DNA of 64,000 nucleotides, taken from the NCBI GenBank assembly GCA_963769115.1, contig CAVYKN010000007.1:310001-374000 (forward strand), given 5' to 3'. Positions 39,404-46,733 of this stretch are shown piece after piece. The position numbers were made by a program, and so were the translations under genes. The notes beneath the pieces are model-generated. The model saw only the letters and a program-made list of their open reading frames with translations, was not told the DNA's origin and did no database searches. The DNA is from DASTFY01 sp963769115 (GTDB lineage: Bacteria; Actinomycetota; Acidimicrobiia; Acidimicrobiales; Ilumatobacteraceae). How positions within the stretch are numbered: the first letter of the stretch is position 1; every line of letters starts with the position of its first letter.

Positions 39404-39843
39404 TGCCGTCGGAGCTCTCGTCGCACGAGGGCCCGATCCGCCACGACGAGGGCGACGCGCACACGATGTGCGTGCTGTCCCGGGACGCCGGGTCGGTGGC
39501 CGATGCCCGCTCGTGGCTGGCATCGTTCCTCCGCGAGCAGCGGGTGCCTGTATCCCGCAGCAGCGACGCCGTCCTCGTCATCAGCGAGCTGGTGACCAAC
39601 GCACTGCGGCACGGCCTGGGCGACATCGTGGCCCGCACGTCGCTCGCAGGGGGAGTCCTCTCCCTGTCGGTCACGGATTCCGGAGCGGAGCTGCCAGAGA
39701 TGCAGCCCGTCGACCCGTTGCGGGTCGGGGGCGTGGGCCTCCACATCGTCGACCGCCTGTCCTCGCAGTGGGGGATCTCGCCCTTCCCCGGCGGCAAGAC
39801 GGTGTGGGCCACGATGACCGGTCCCGTGGCCGGCGTCGTCTGA
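39400..39843 (+). CDS. GHKL-type anti-sigma serine kinase (RsbW-like), second copy
   Basis: A 147-residue HATPase_c_2 protein with well-conserved kinase motifs: N-box VISELVTNALRHGL, G1 SVTDSGAELP and G2 VGGVGLHIVDRLSSQWG. Unlike the degenerate copy at 29779 this one should bind ATP and phosphorylate a STAS partner. ATG 39400 overlaps the STAS stop by 4 nt. No sigma factor gene follows, so it probably acts on the sigma factor encoded at 30153 or on another unlinked target. Confidence 0.92.
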   Translation: MMPSELSSHEGPIRHDEGDAHTMCVLSRDAGSVADARSWLASFLREQRVPVSRSSDAVLVISELVTNALRHGLGDIVARTSLAGGVLSLSVTDSGAELPEMQPVDPLRVGGVGLHIVDRLSSQWGISPFPGGKTVWATMTGPVAGVV

Positions 39844-39874
39844 GGGCGCCGCCTGTCCTGGCGTTTGCTCCTGG

Positions 39875-39900
39875 GTTGCCGGCCGGCCGGTAGTGGGTAT
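39875..39900 (+). promoter_or_regulatory. Imperfect sigma-B-type promoter before udgX
   Basis: GTTGCC (39875-39880), 14-nt spacer, GGGTAT (39895-39900). The -10 is perfect and the -35 has one change. If used, the transcript would start near 39907, favouring GTG 39911 as the udgX start. Confidence 0.4.
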
Positions 39901-40531
39901 GGCGGCGGTTGTGAGCGGCGAGATGCAGCTCGAGGAGCTCCGTGAGGAGGCGGCGCGATGCCGTCGCTGCCCCCTGTGGGAGCCCGCGACCCAGACCGTG
40001 TTCGGTGAGGGGCCGGCGAAGGCCGGCATGTTGCTGGTCGGTGAGCAGCCGGGCGATCGGGAGGACCTGGCCGGGCGCGTGTTCGTCGGTCCCGCCGGGG
40101 GCCTCCTCGATCGCGCCCTCGACGACGCCGGCATCGACCGCGCCGACGTGTACCTCACCAACGCGGTCAAGCACTTCAAGTTCAACCAGCGCGGGAAGCG
40201 TCGCATCCACGCCAAGCCGGGGACGCAGGAGATCGAGGCGTGCCACCCGTGGCTGGACGCCGAGCTGCTGGCGGTCGACCCCGCCGTGGTGGTGCTGATG
40301 GGAGCGGTCGCCGTCCGGTCAGTGCTGGGGCCCGGCCACACGCTCAAGGCTCTGCGCGGTCGGCTCCTCGACCTGCTGCCCGGCCGGACCACCGTCGTCA
40401 CCACGCACCCCTCGGCGGTGCTGCGCACCCCGGACCCCGAGGCGCGGGAGGCCACCTTCTCGGGCCTGGTGGAGGACCTGCGGCTGGCGCGCAAGGCGGT
40501 GGCTCCGCCGGGCAAGGTCAAGGGCAGGTGA
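39899..40531 (+). CDS. udgX: UdgX-type uracil-DNA glycosylase/uracil-DNA binding protein
   Basis: A ~210-residue member of the family 4/5-related uracil-DNA glycosylases. Residues show CRRCPLW (first Fe-S cysteines), LVGEQPGDREDLAGRVFVGP (active-site loop), YLTNAVKHFKFNQRGKRRIH and EACHPWLDAELL (further Cys). The KRRIH loop after NAVKHFK is the signature of UdgX, whose His forms a covalent bond with the uracil-derived abasic sugar in single-stranded DNA. Start is ATG 39899 or GTG 39911. The stop overlaps the start of the LigD-type gene, suggesting joint function in repair. Confidence 0.92.
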   Translation: MAAVVSGEMQLEELREEAARCRRCPLWEPATQTVFGEGPAKAGMLLVGEQPGDREDLAGRVFVGPAGGLLDRALDDAGIDRADVYLTNAVKHFKFNQRGKRRIHAKPGTQEIEACHPWLDAELLAVDPAVVVLMGAVAVRSVLGPGHTLKALRGRLLDLLPGRTTVVTTHPSAVLRTPDPEAREATFSGLVEDLRLARKAVAPPGKVKGR

Positions 40532-42177
40532 GCAAGCAGCCGCTCGACGAGTACCGCGCCAAGCGTGACTTCGGGCGCACGGCCGAGCCGTCCGGTGACG
40601 GCGGGCCCGATCACGGCGCGGCGACGCCCGACGGGACGGTCGGCCGGTTCGTCGTGCAGCGCCACCGGGCCCGCCGGCTGCACTACGACCTCCGGCTCGA
40701 GATGGACGGTGTGCTGGTGAGCTGGGCCGTCCCCCGGGGCCCCACCTTGGATCCTGCCGCCCGCCATCTCGCCGTCCACGTCGAGGACCACCCGCTCGAC
40801 TACGCCGACTTCGAGGGCGTCATCCCGGCCGGCGAGTACGGCGGCGGCGACGTCATCGTCTGGGACCGTGGCCGATGGGCGCCGACCCGGGACGAGGAGG
40901 ATCCGCTGGCCGCGGTCGAGGCCGGCGAGCTCCACTTCGACCTCTTCGGCGAGAAGCTGGCCGGTCGATTTGTCCTCGTCCGCACCGACGGGAGGGGCCG
41001 GCGCCGTTCCGGTGGAGGGAAGGACGAGTGGCTCCTCCTCCACAAGCGGGACGACTACGCCGTCGACGGCTGGGACCCGGAAGAGCATCCCAGCTCGGTC
41101 AAGAGCGGGCGCACCAACGAGGACGTGGCTGCTGCGCCCGAGGCCTTGTGGCGCAGCGACGCGCCCGCCGACGAGGCCGAGATCGCCACCGGATGGCCGC
41201 CGCCCCCCGACGTGGTCCCGGTCTCTGACGCCGAACTGGCCGAGCTGGACGAGCTGCCGGGGAGCGGCGAGTGGGTCCTCCAAGGCCGCTCCCTGCGCCT
41301 GACCAACTTGAACAAGGTGCTGTTCCCTGCGAGCGACGCAGAGGCGGGTGGTCGATCCGCGGTGACCAAGCGGGACCTCATCCGCTACGTCGTCACCGCT
41401 GCACCGGCCATCCTCCCGTACCTGGCCCACCGGCCGGTGAACCTCCGCCGCTATCCGGACGGCGTGACCGGCAAGGGGTTCTGGCAGAAGGCCGTGCTGC
41501 CGCACGCGCCGGACTGGTGGCGGCGCTGGCGGAACGAGGCCGCCGATCCCGGTGAGACCGAGTGGTACTCGCTGGTCGAGGAACCGGCCGCGCTGGCCTG
41601 GCTGGCCAACGCCGGTGTCGTCGAGCTCCATCCGTGGACCTCGACCACCGAGAACCCCGACGAGCCCTCTTGGGCGATGTTCGACCTCGACCCCGGCGAG
41701 GCCACGTCGTTCGACGACCTGCTCGTGCTGGCCCGGTTGCACCGCAGCGCGCTCGAGCACCTCGGTGTCCAGGGCTGCCCGAAGGTGAGCGGTCAGCGCG
41801 GCATCCAGATCCTCGTGCCGGTCGGGCGGGGCTACTCCTTCGAGGACACCCGCCATTGGGTGGAGCAGGTCTCGCGGGCTGTCGGCGCGACCGTGCCGGA
41901 GCTCGTCAGCTGGGAGTGGCACAAGGACGAGCGCAAGGGTCTGGCTCGCCTCGACTACACGCAGAACGCCATCAACCGGACGTTGGTCTCGGCATTCAGT
42001 CCCCGGGCGGCTCCCGGTGCTCCGGTGTCGGTGCCGATCTCGTGGGACGAGCTCGACGATCCCGCGCTCCGGCCGGACGGGTGGTCGACGGCGACGGCGC
42101 TCGAGCGCCTCCGGACCCACGGCGATCCGCTCCGTCCGCTCATCGGTCTGCCGCAGCGGCTGCCCGCCCTCGGCTGA
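40528..42177 (+). CDS. ligD: LigD-type NHEJ protein: 3'-phosphoesterase plus polymerase domains, no ligase
   Basis: A 549-residue protein. Residues ~35-195 form the LigD 3'-phosphoesterase domain (FVVQRHRARRLHYDLRLEMD, GVIPAGEYGGGDVIVWDRG). Residues ~255-545 form the primase-like polymerase domain (LTNLNKVLFP, FWQKAVLPHAPDWW, AMFDLDPGEATSFDDLLVLA with the metal Asp pair, SGQRGIQILVPVGRGYSFED). The ATP-dependent ligase domain of full LigD is missing and neither ligase nor Ku is adjacent. GTG 40528 overlaps the udgX stop (GTGA). It would process and extend DNA ends during non-homologous end joining. Confidence 0.92.
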   Translation: MSKQPLDEYRAKRDFGRTAEPSGDGGPDHGAATPDGTVGRFVVQRHRARRLHYDLRLEMDGVLVSWAVPRGPTLDPAARHLAVHVEDHPLDYADFEGVIPAGEYGGGDVIVWDRGRWAPTRDEEDPLAAVEAGELHFDLFGEKLAGRFVLVRTDGRGRRRSGGGKDEWLLLHKRDDYAVDGWDPEEHPSSVKSGRTNEDVAAAPEALWRSDAPADEAEIATGWPPPPDVVPVSDAELAELDELPGSGEWVLQGRSLRLTNLNKVLFPASDAEAGGRSAVTKRDLIRYVVTAAPAILPYLAHRPVNLRRYPDGVTGKGFWQKAVLPHAPDWWRRWRNEAADPGETEWYSLVEEPAALAWLANAGVVELHPWTSTTENPDEPSWAMFDLDPGEATSFDDLLVLARLHRSALEHLGVQGCPKVSGQRGIQILVPVGRGYSFEDTRHWVEQVSRAVGATVPELVSWEWHKDERKGLARLDYTQNAINRTLVSAFSPRAAPGAPVSVPISWDELDDPALRPDGWSTATALERLRTHGDPLRPLIGLPQRLPALG

Positions 42178-42178
42178 G

Positions 42179-42204
42179 GTTTCGGCGTCGCGGTCGACGG
42201 GCAG
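42179..42204 (+). promoter_or_regulatory. Candidate sigma-B-type promoter of dps
   Basis: GTTTCG (42179-42184), 14-nt spacer, GGGCAG (42199-42204). The -10 departs from GGGTAT at two positions, but spacing is exact and the site is 52 nt before dps, a classical sigma-B target. Confidence 0.45.
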
Positions 42205-42256
42205 CGCTCTCGGAAGACCTGATCAGACGATGAAACTCACCACCAAGGAGCACCCC

Positions 42257-42832
42257 ATGTCACCCCCGTTCTTCACCGTGCCCGGCATGAACGCCAAGGA
42301 CGCCGGCAAGGTGTCCGACCTTCTGCAACGGCGGCTGGTCTCGCTGATCGATCTGCAGCTCACGCTGAAGCACATCCACTGGAACGTCGTCGGTCCGACG
42401 TTCATCGGCGTGCACGAGATGCTGGATCCCCAGGTCGATGGGGTGCGGGCGATGGTCGACGACACCGCGGAGCGGATCGCCACCCTCGGGGGCAGCCCGA
42501 ACGGTCTGCCCGGCAACCTCGTCGAGGCCAGGTCGTGGGACGACTACTCGCTCGGCCGGGCGACCGTGCTGGAGCACCTCGGTGCGCTCGATCAGGCGTA
42601 CACCGGCGTGGTGGCCGAGCACCGGGCGGCCATCGACACCGTCGAGGATCTGGACAAGGTGACGCAGGACATGCTCATCGGACAGTCCGAGCACCTCGAG
42701 CGGTACCACTGGTTCGTGCGGGCCCACCTCGAGAACGCCGGGGGCCATCTGTCGACGGAGGGCAGCACCGGCGAGAAGGCGGCCGCCAAGGCCGCGGCCA
42801 AGAAGACCGGCACGAGGCGGCGGGCGTCATGA
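42257..42832 (+). CDS. dps: Dps-family DNA-protecting ferritin with basic tail
   Basis: A 191-residue DNA-starvation protein. The core contains LTLKHIHWNVVGPTFIGVHE and MLDPQVDGVRAMVDDTAERI, with the inter-subunit ferroxidase ligands (His, Asp, Glu). The C-terminal tail EKAAAKAAAKKTGTRRRAS is Lys/Arg/Ala-rich, as in DNA-binding Dps proteins. The AAGGAG at 42245-42250 is ideally placed for ATG 42257, preferred over ATG 42230. The protein would oxidise Fe(II) with peroxide and coat DNA during stress. Its stop overlaps the next gene by 4 nt. Confidence 0.93.
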   Translation: MSPPFFTVPGMNAKDAGKVSDLLQRRLVSLIDLQLTLKHIHWNVVGPTFIGVHEMLDPQVDGVRAMVDDTAERIATLGGSPNGLPGNLVEARSWDDYSLGRATVLEHLGALDQAYTGVVAEHRAAIDTVEDLDKVTQDMLIGQSEHLERYHWFVRAHLENAGGHLSTEGSTGEKAAAKAAAKKTGTRRRAS

Positions 42833-43780
42833 CGGCATGGGGCTACACACTCTCGAGCGAGGAGCACCCTCCGGGCGACCTGGTGAGCCAGGCGCAGCAG
42901 GCCGAGGCGGCCGGGTTCGACTTCCTGACCATCTCCGACCACTTCCATCCCTGGATCGACGAGCAGGGTCACAGCCCCTTCGTGTGGACCGTGCTCGGCG
43001 CCGTCGCGCAGGCGACCAGCCGCGATCAGGATCGGGACGGGCGTGACCTGTCCGATCCTGCGGGTCCATCCGGCCGTCGTGGCCCATGCCGCCGCCACCA
43101 CCGCCGTGCTGTTCGAGGGCCGCTTCTTCCTGGGGCTCGGCACCGGCGAGGCGCTCAACGAGCACATCCTCGGGCAGCGGTGGCCCGCGGTGGAGACGCG
43201 CCTGCAGATGCTCGAGGAGGCCATCGAGCTCATGCGGGAGCTGTGGACCGGCGAGGTCGTCGACCACCACGGGACCCACTACGAGGTCGAGAACGCCCGC
43301 CTCTACGACGTCCCCGACGCCCCCATCCCCGTCATCGTCTCGGCCTTCGGCGCCAAGGCGGGCGAGCTGGCGGGCCGCACCGGTGACGGCATCTGGATGA
43401 CGTCGCCCGTCAGCGAGGCGCTTGCGGCGTTCCAGGACGCCGGCGGCGACGGACCCCGTATCGGGCAGCTGACGATCTGCTGGGCATCGAGCGAGGACGA
43501 GGCCATCGCCACCGCCCATCGGGTGTGGCCCAACTCGGCCATCCCCGGCCAGCTCTCGCAGGACCTTCCCACGCCGACCCACTTCGAGCAGGCGAGCTCG
43601 CTCGTCCGATCCGAGGACGTGGCCAAGGAGATCATCTGCGGGCCTGATCCCGGCCCGGTGCTGGAGAAGATCAGGTCCTACGAAGAGGGTGGTCTCGACC
43701 AGATCCACCTCCACCAGGTCGGGCCGGACCAGGAGGGCTTCCTGCGGTTCTGGGAGGAGCAGCTCGCTCCGAAGCTGTGA
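42829..43780 (+). CDS. F420-dependent LLM-class oxidoreductase, one frameshift
   Basis: A ~315-residue TIM-barrel enzyme of the luciferase-like family. The N-terminus is WGYTLSSEEHPPGDLVSQAQ and FDFLTISDHFHPWIDEQGHS, typical of the TIGR03557-like F420-dependent group. After a one-base insertion near 43025 the protein continues GVTCPILRVHPAVVAHAAAT, FFLGLGTGEALNEHILG, GDGIWMTSP and PGPVLEKIRSYEEGGLDQIH. The expected join is SRIRIGTGVTCP. ATG 42829 overlaps the dps stop, so it is coexpressed with Dps; a hydride-transfer or antioxidant role using F420 is likely but the substrate is unknown. Confidence 0.88.
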
Positions 43781-43797
43781 CGCCGGTCAGACGCCGG

Positions 43798-44796
43798 TCA
43801 GACCGCGGCAAGGAAGCCGAGGAACCTTCGTTCCTCGGCCGTGAGGTCCCGTGAGCCGCGGGCGGAGAGACCCGCCCACTGCTCGGCCAGCTGTCCCGAC
43901 AGGTAGCGGTCCACGACGGCCGGATGCACGTAGCTGCGCCGGCACACGGCGGGTGTGTTGTTGAGCTCACCCGCGACCACCTTGAGCATCGCTGTCACCG
44001 TGGCCCGTCCCTCCCGGACGGTCTCGGGCTGCGGCTGGGCCGCCAGCGCGGTCGCGGCGAAGACCGAGGCACTCCACGTCCGGAACGTCTTCGCGGTGGC
44101 ATCGAGCCCGGTCGCCGCGCGGAGGTAGTCGTTGATGTCCGACGATCGCACGGGGTGCTGCACACCGTCGCCGTCCACGAACTGGAACAGGATCTGCCCG
44201 GGCAGCTCCTGGCAGCGGCGGACCAGCCGGGACAGCCTCTGGTCGTCGAACGCCACTTCGTGGACCTTGGCGCTCTTGCCGGTGAAGCGCATCCGCAGGT
44301 GGCTTCCCTCGATGCGGACGTGGCGGTCGCGGAGGGTCGTGAGCCCGAACGACCCGTTCGAGCGGGCGTACTCCTCGTTGCCGACCCGGACGAGGGTCCG
44401 CTCGAGAAGCTCGACGATGATCGCGATGACGCGGGCCTGCGGGAGCCCGGCGCGGCCGAGGTCGTGGCGCACCGTCCGCCGGAGCTGGGGGAGGGCTCGG
44501 CCGAACGGTTCGAGCAGCTCGAACTTGGCCTCCTCCTGTTGCTGACGGAAGTCGGCGTGGTACCGGTACTGCTTGCGTCTCCTCGCGTCGCGACCCGTCG
44601 CCTGGACGTGGCTACAGGGATCGGCCGAGATCCACACGTCCGTCCAGGCCGGTGGGACGGCGAGCGCGGCGATGCGCGCCAGTGTCTCGGTGTCGTCGAG
44701 CTCCTCGCCGGTGACCTCGTCCACGTAGCGGGGACGGCGGTGCCCGTGGCGCCTGATGCCGGGCTCGTCATCGAGTCCGAACCGCAGTCCACGCAT
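43798..44796 (-). CDS. Eukaryotic-type DNA topoisomerase IB
   Basis: A 332-residue bacterial TopIB. N-terminal residues GIRRHGHRRPRYVDEVTGEE lead into the catalytic core with RVGNEEYARSNGSFGLTTLR (active-site Arg), FTGKSAKVHEVAF (Lys), AKTFRTWSASVFAATAL (Arg/Trp) and VCRRSYVHPAVVDRYLSG carrying the nucleophilic Tyr. It forms a 3'-phosphotyrosyl intermediate to relax supercoils without ATP. ATG 44796 lies 9 nt after a GGGTAG element (leaderless). It converges with the LLM gene. Confidence 0.95.
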   Translation of the reverse strand: MRGLRFGLDDEPGIRRHGHRRPRYVDEVTGEELDDTETLARIAALAVPPAWTDVWISADPCSHVQATGRDARRRKQYRYHADFRQQQEEAKFELLEPFGRALPQLRRTVRHDLGRAGLPQARVIAIIVELLERTLVRVGNEEYARSNGSFGLTTLRDRHVRIEGSHLRMRFTGKSAKVHEVAFDDQRLSRLVRRCQELPGQILFQFVDGDGVQHPVRSSDINDYLRAATGLDATAKTFRTWSASVFAATALAAQPQPETVREGRATVTAMLKVVAGELNNTPAVCRRSYVHPAVVDRYLSGQLAEQWAGLSARGSRDLTAEERRFLGFLAAV

Positions 44797-44805
44797 CAGG
44801 CGCCG

Positions 44806-44832
44806 CTACCCGAGCCCGCGCCCGGTTCAAAC
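44806..44832 (-). promoter_or_regulatory. Sigma-B-type promoter, leaderless topoisomerase IB
   Basis: On the minus strand: GTTTGA (44832-44827), 15-nt spacer, GGGTAG (44811-44806), then 9 nt to ATG 44796. Back-to-back with the csbD promoter at 44885. Confidence 0.65.
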
Positions 44833-44884
44833 AGGCAGACCCTGGTACCGAACGGGTGATTCCGCGCCGGCCCGCCGGGGCCGC

Positions 44885-44910
44885 GTTTGGCCCTTCGGGG
44901 GGTCGGGTAC
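44885..44910 (+). promoter_or_regulatory. Sigma-B-type promoter of the CsbD gene
   Basis: GTTTGG (44885-44890), 14-nt spacer, GGGTAC (44905-44910), 36 nt before ATG 44947. CsbD is a sigma-B dependent protein in Bacillus. Confidence 0.7.
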
Positions 44911-44946
44911 CTGAGAGCTATCCCCGACCGAAGGAGGACCCCCCAA

Positions 44947-45108
44947 ATGGGTGGCACGGCTGACGAGATGAAGGGTCGCGCGAAGGAAGCCATGGGCGAC
45001 CTGACCGACGACAAGAGCCTCGAGAACGAGGGCAAGGTCGACAAGACCGTCGGCAAGGTCAAGGAGAAGATCGACGAGGTCGCCGACAAGGTCAAGGACA
45101 AGATCTGA
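44947..45108 (+). CDS. CsbD-family stress protein
   Basis: A 53-residue highly charged helical protein: MGGTADEMKGRAKEAMGDLT then KTVGKVKEKIDEVADKVKDK. CsbD-type proteins are short, Lys/Asp/Glu-rich and strongly induced in the general stress response; their biochemical function is unknown. AAGGAGGA precedes ATG 44947. A sigma-B-type promoter lies upstream and a perfect 13-bp terminator hairpin downstream, so this is a monocistronic unit. Confidence 0.92.
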   Translation: MGGTADEMKGRAKEAMGDLTDDKSLENEGKVDKTVGKVKEKIDEVADKVKDKI

Positions 45109-45124
45109 CGCAAGTAGCTCGATC

Positions 45125-45167
45125 GACCGGGCGGAGCGGGTGTTCGCACCAGCTCCGCCCGGTCTTT
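45125..45167 (+). terminator. Rho-independent terminator of the CsbD gene
   Basis: A perfect 13-bp stem GACCGGGCGGAGC/GCTCCGCCCGGTC (45125-45137, 45152-45164) with a 14-nt loop is followed by TTT. Confidence 0.8.
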
Positions 45168-45638
45168 CGCGTCCCGGGACCCTGAGCCCTGCGACGAGCT
45201 CGATCAAGTGCCGGGACGGCCGAGCGCCGGCCAGGGAGAGGGGCGGTATCCGCTGGCCGGCGCTCAATGCCTTGGGCACAGGTTCCCTGCCGACCCGCAC
45301 CGCAAACCTGCACAGGCGTTGCTTTCCGGGCGACTCGTCTTGAGGGGCGTAGGCCCTGCTCGAGCCGCTACCGGTCCTTCTCCGGCCGCTGCCGCCGTCC
45401 CTTGGAGCCCTCTCCACCCGGGGCAGGTCACCCGGTGACACATCTGGACCGATTCGATATCGAATCGGTGCAGATGGGCGCGGATGTGGAACACCCGGGG
45501 GTGGAGGTCGGGCTAGCGGCGGGGGTGGGCGGCGGTGAGCGATCCGTGTAGCACCCGTCGGGCAGCATCACGGTCAGCACCTCGAGTGTCGCCGTCGGGT
45601 GGACCTCCTCAGCCTCGACCTTTCTGGGGAAGAACCCT
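45168..45638. other. Intergenic region with a large dyad
   Basis: No convincing gene, RBS or RNA gene is seen in these 471 nt. The only structure that stands out is the 36-nt near-perfect dyad at 45441-45476. Open frames here are short and have no recognisable sequence. Confidence 0.6.
45441..45476. repeat. Near-perfect 36-nt dyad containing a shared palindrome, copy 1
   Basis: A perfect 22-nt palindrome (45448-45469; core CGATTCGATATCGAATCG) is extended by CATCTG and CAGATG arms with a single G-G mismatch pair, giving 17 of 18 matched positions per arm. There is no loop and no T-tract, so it looks like a protein-binding dyad or recombination site rather than a terminator. The same 20 nt recur at 61254-61273. 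Confidence 0.7.
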
Positions 45639-46388
45639 ATGGAGACGCTCCCATCGATCGACCACATCCGCCGACCCACCCTCGATGCACGCAAACGGGC
45701 CGAGATCCACCACCACCTGGCCGCACTCACCCACGCCCTCCACCTCCACGACCAACACGCCATCGAATGGAACCAGCAACGCCGCCACCTGTTCCAACGC
45801 ATCCAACACGCCCACGACCTGCTGTGGGACATCGACTGCCTCCAAGGCCGCCAACCCGCCCGACCCGGCCAACCACCCCTCCCACCGGTGTGCCACAACC
45901 CCATCAGCCTGCACGGGCGACGGTTACGCACCACCTGCCTGGCCATCCTCCGCACCCACGGGCCACTGTCGCTCCCCGAGTTGCACAGCCTCATCCACCT
46001 CTACGGCTACGCCATACAAAACCACCACCCCGGCAAAGCCCTCGCCGACGCCATGGCCCTCGAAGTACGCCAAGGCCGAGCCCGCCGCCCCCGACGCGGG
46101 CACTACGAGATCGACCCCCGCTACCGGCCCCTACGACGACACCGCTCCACCCCACCACCACTACTCAACCCCATCGACCCCCTCCTCCACTGGTACCCCC
46201 AACGATGGTGGCCCAACGAACCGGACCCCGACGACGCCCGTCCCGGAAGTTTCAGGGCCATCGGCGGCCGGGTAGCGGTCGGCGATGACCTCGGCATCAA
46301 CCCCTCCGCCCGATCCCTTCGCGCTGCTCGAGCAGGACCACCGCGACATCGACCAATTGTTGGAGGACTTGGCCGGCGCCGGGAGTGA
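45639..46388 (+). CDS. Unknown protein with foreign-looking codon use, winged-helix-like segment
   Basis: An open frame of 249 codons, His/Pro/Arg-rich. Residues ~95-165 (RLRTTCLAILRTHGPLSLPE, HPGKALADAMALEVRQGRAR, RRPRRGHYEID) have the helix-turn-helix plus wing pattern of a small DNA-binding domain. The top strand is strikingly C-rich and G-poor, and codons rare elsewhere occur (TTA at 45924, ATA, GTA, CAA), suggesting transfer. The unusual composition stops near 46245. The frame then runs through the promoter and start of the hemerythrin gene, so the true end is probably around 46245-46290 with a frameshift. The large dyad lies ~160 nt upstream. Confidence 0.5.
   Translation: METLPSIDHIRRPTLDARKRAEIHHHLAALTHALHLHDQHAIEWNQQRRHLFQRIQHAHDLLWDIDCLQGRQPARPGQPPLPPVCHNPISLHGRRLRTTCLAILRTHGPLSLPELHSLIHLYGYAIQNHHPGKALADAMALEVRQGRARRPRRGHYEIDPRYRPLRRHRSTPPPLLNPIDPLLHWYPQRWWPNEPDPDDARPGSFRAIGGRVAVGDDLGINPSARSLRAARAGPPRHRPIVGGLGRRRE
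46249..46275 (+). promoter_or_regulatory. Sigma-B-type promoter, leaderless hemerythrin gene
   Basis: GTTTCA (46249-46254), 15-nt spacer, GGGTAG (46270-46275), then 9 nt to ATG 46285: identical geometry to the PAP2 and topoisomerase IB promoters. Confidence 0.65.
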
Positions 46389-46731
46389 CGACGAGCGCCA
46401 AGAGGTGCTGGGTCGCCTGCAGCAGACCTTGAGCGTCCACTTCGACTTCGAGGAGAGCGAGATCTACCCGCTGATCGCCCGGCTCGTCGGAGCCCCGCAA
46501 GCCGACGATCGCCACGCCGAGGACAAGGCCGTACGGGAGGCGCTGGCACGCCTGGATCCCCTGCCACAGGACGAGCAGTACGTCGGCGCGGTGGAGGACC
46601 TGCGCACCGCCTTGGAACGTCACGCCGAGATCGAGACCGAGCTGTTCCCCCGCCTCCGCGACGAGGTGGGCATCGGCGAGCAGGAGCACCTGAGCGCCTC
46701 GCTCCTCGTCCTGCGTGAAGCAACCCTCTGA
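46285..46731 (+). CDS. Hemerythrin HHE-domain protein
   Basis: A 148-residue four-helix protein. Iron ligands are expected in LLEQDHRDIDQLLEDL (His), LSVHFDFEESEIYPLIARL (His and Glu), DDRHAEDKAVREAL (His) and LERHAEIETELFPRLRDEVG (His, Glu). Hemerythrins bind O2 or NO at a di-iron site and are frequent in actinobacterial stress regulons. No SD is present; transcription probably starts at the ATG. It ends 2 nt from the convergent glycoside hydrolase gene. Confidence 0.9.
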   Translation: MTSASTPPPDPFALLEQDHRDIDQLLEDLAGAGSDDERQEVLGRLQQTLSVHFDFEESEIYPLIARLVGAPQADDRHAEDKAVREALARLDPLPQDEQYVGAVEDLRTALERHAEIETELFPRLRDEVGIGEQEHLSASLLVLREATL

Positions 46732-46733
46732 CG

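Noticed and set aside
39370..42120. Minus-strand open frame of 916 codons opposite udgX and ligD
   Set aside because: Shadow of real genes on the plus strand; no conserved sequence.
43782..43803. Direct repeat CGCCGGTCAGA x2 between convergent LLM and topoisomerase genes
   Set aside because: Only two short units; partly coding end of topoisomerase; no evidence of a functional element.
45535..46288. Two alternative plus-strand frames overlapping the C-rich gene
   Set aside because: All three frames stay open because the strand is poor in G and A; only frame 3 shows a structured helix-turn-helix-like segment.
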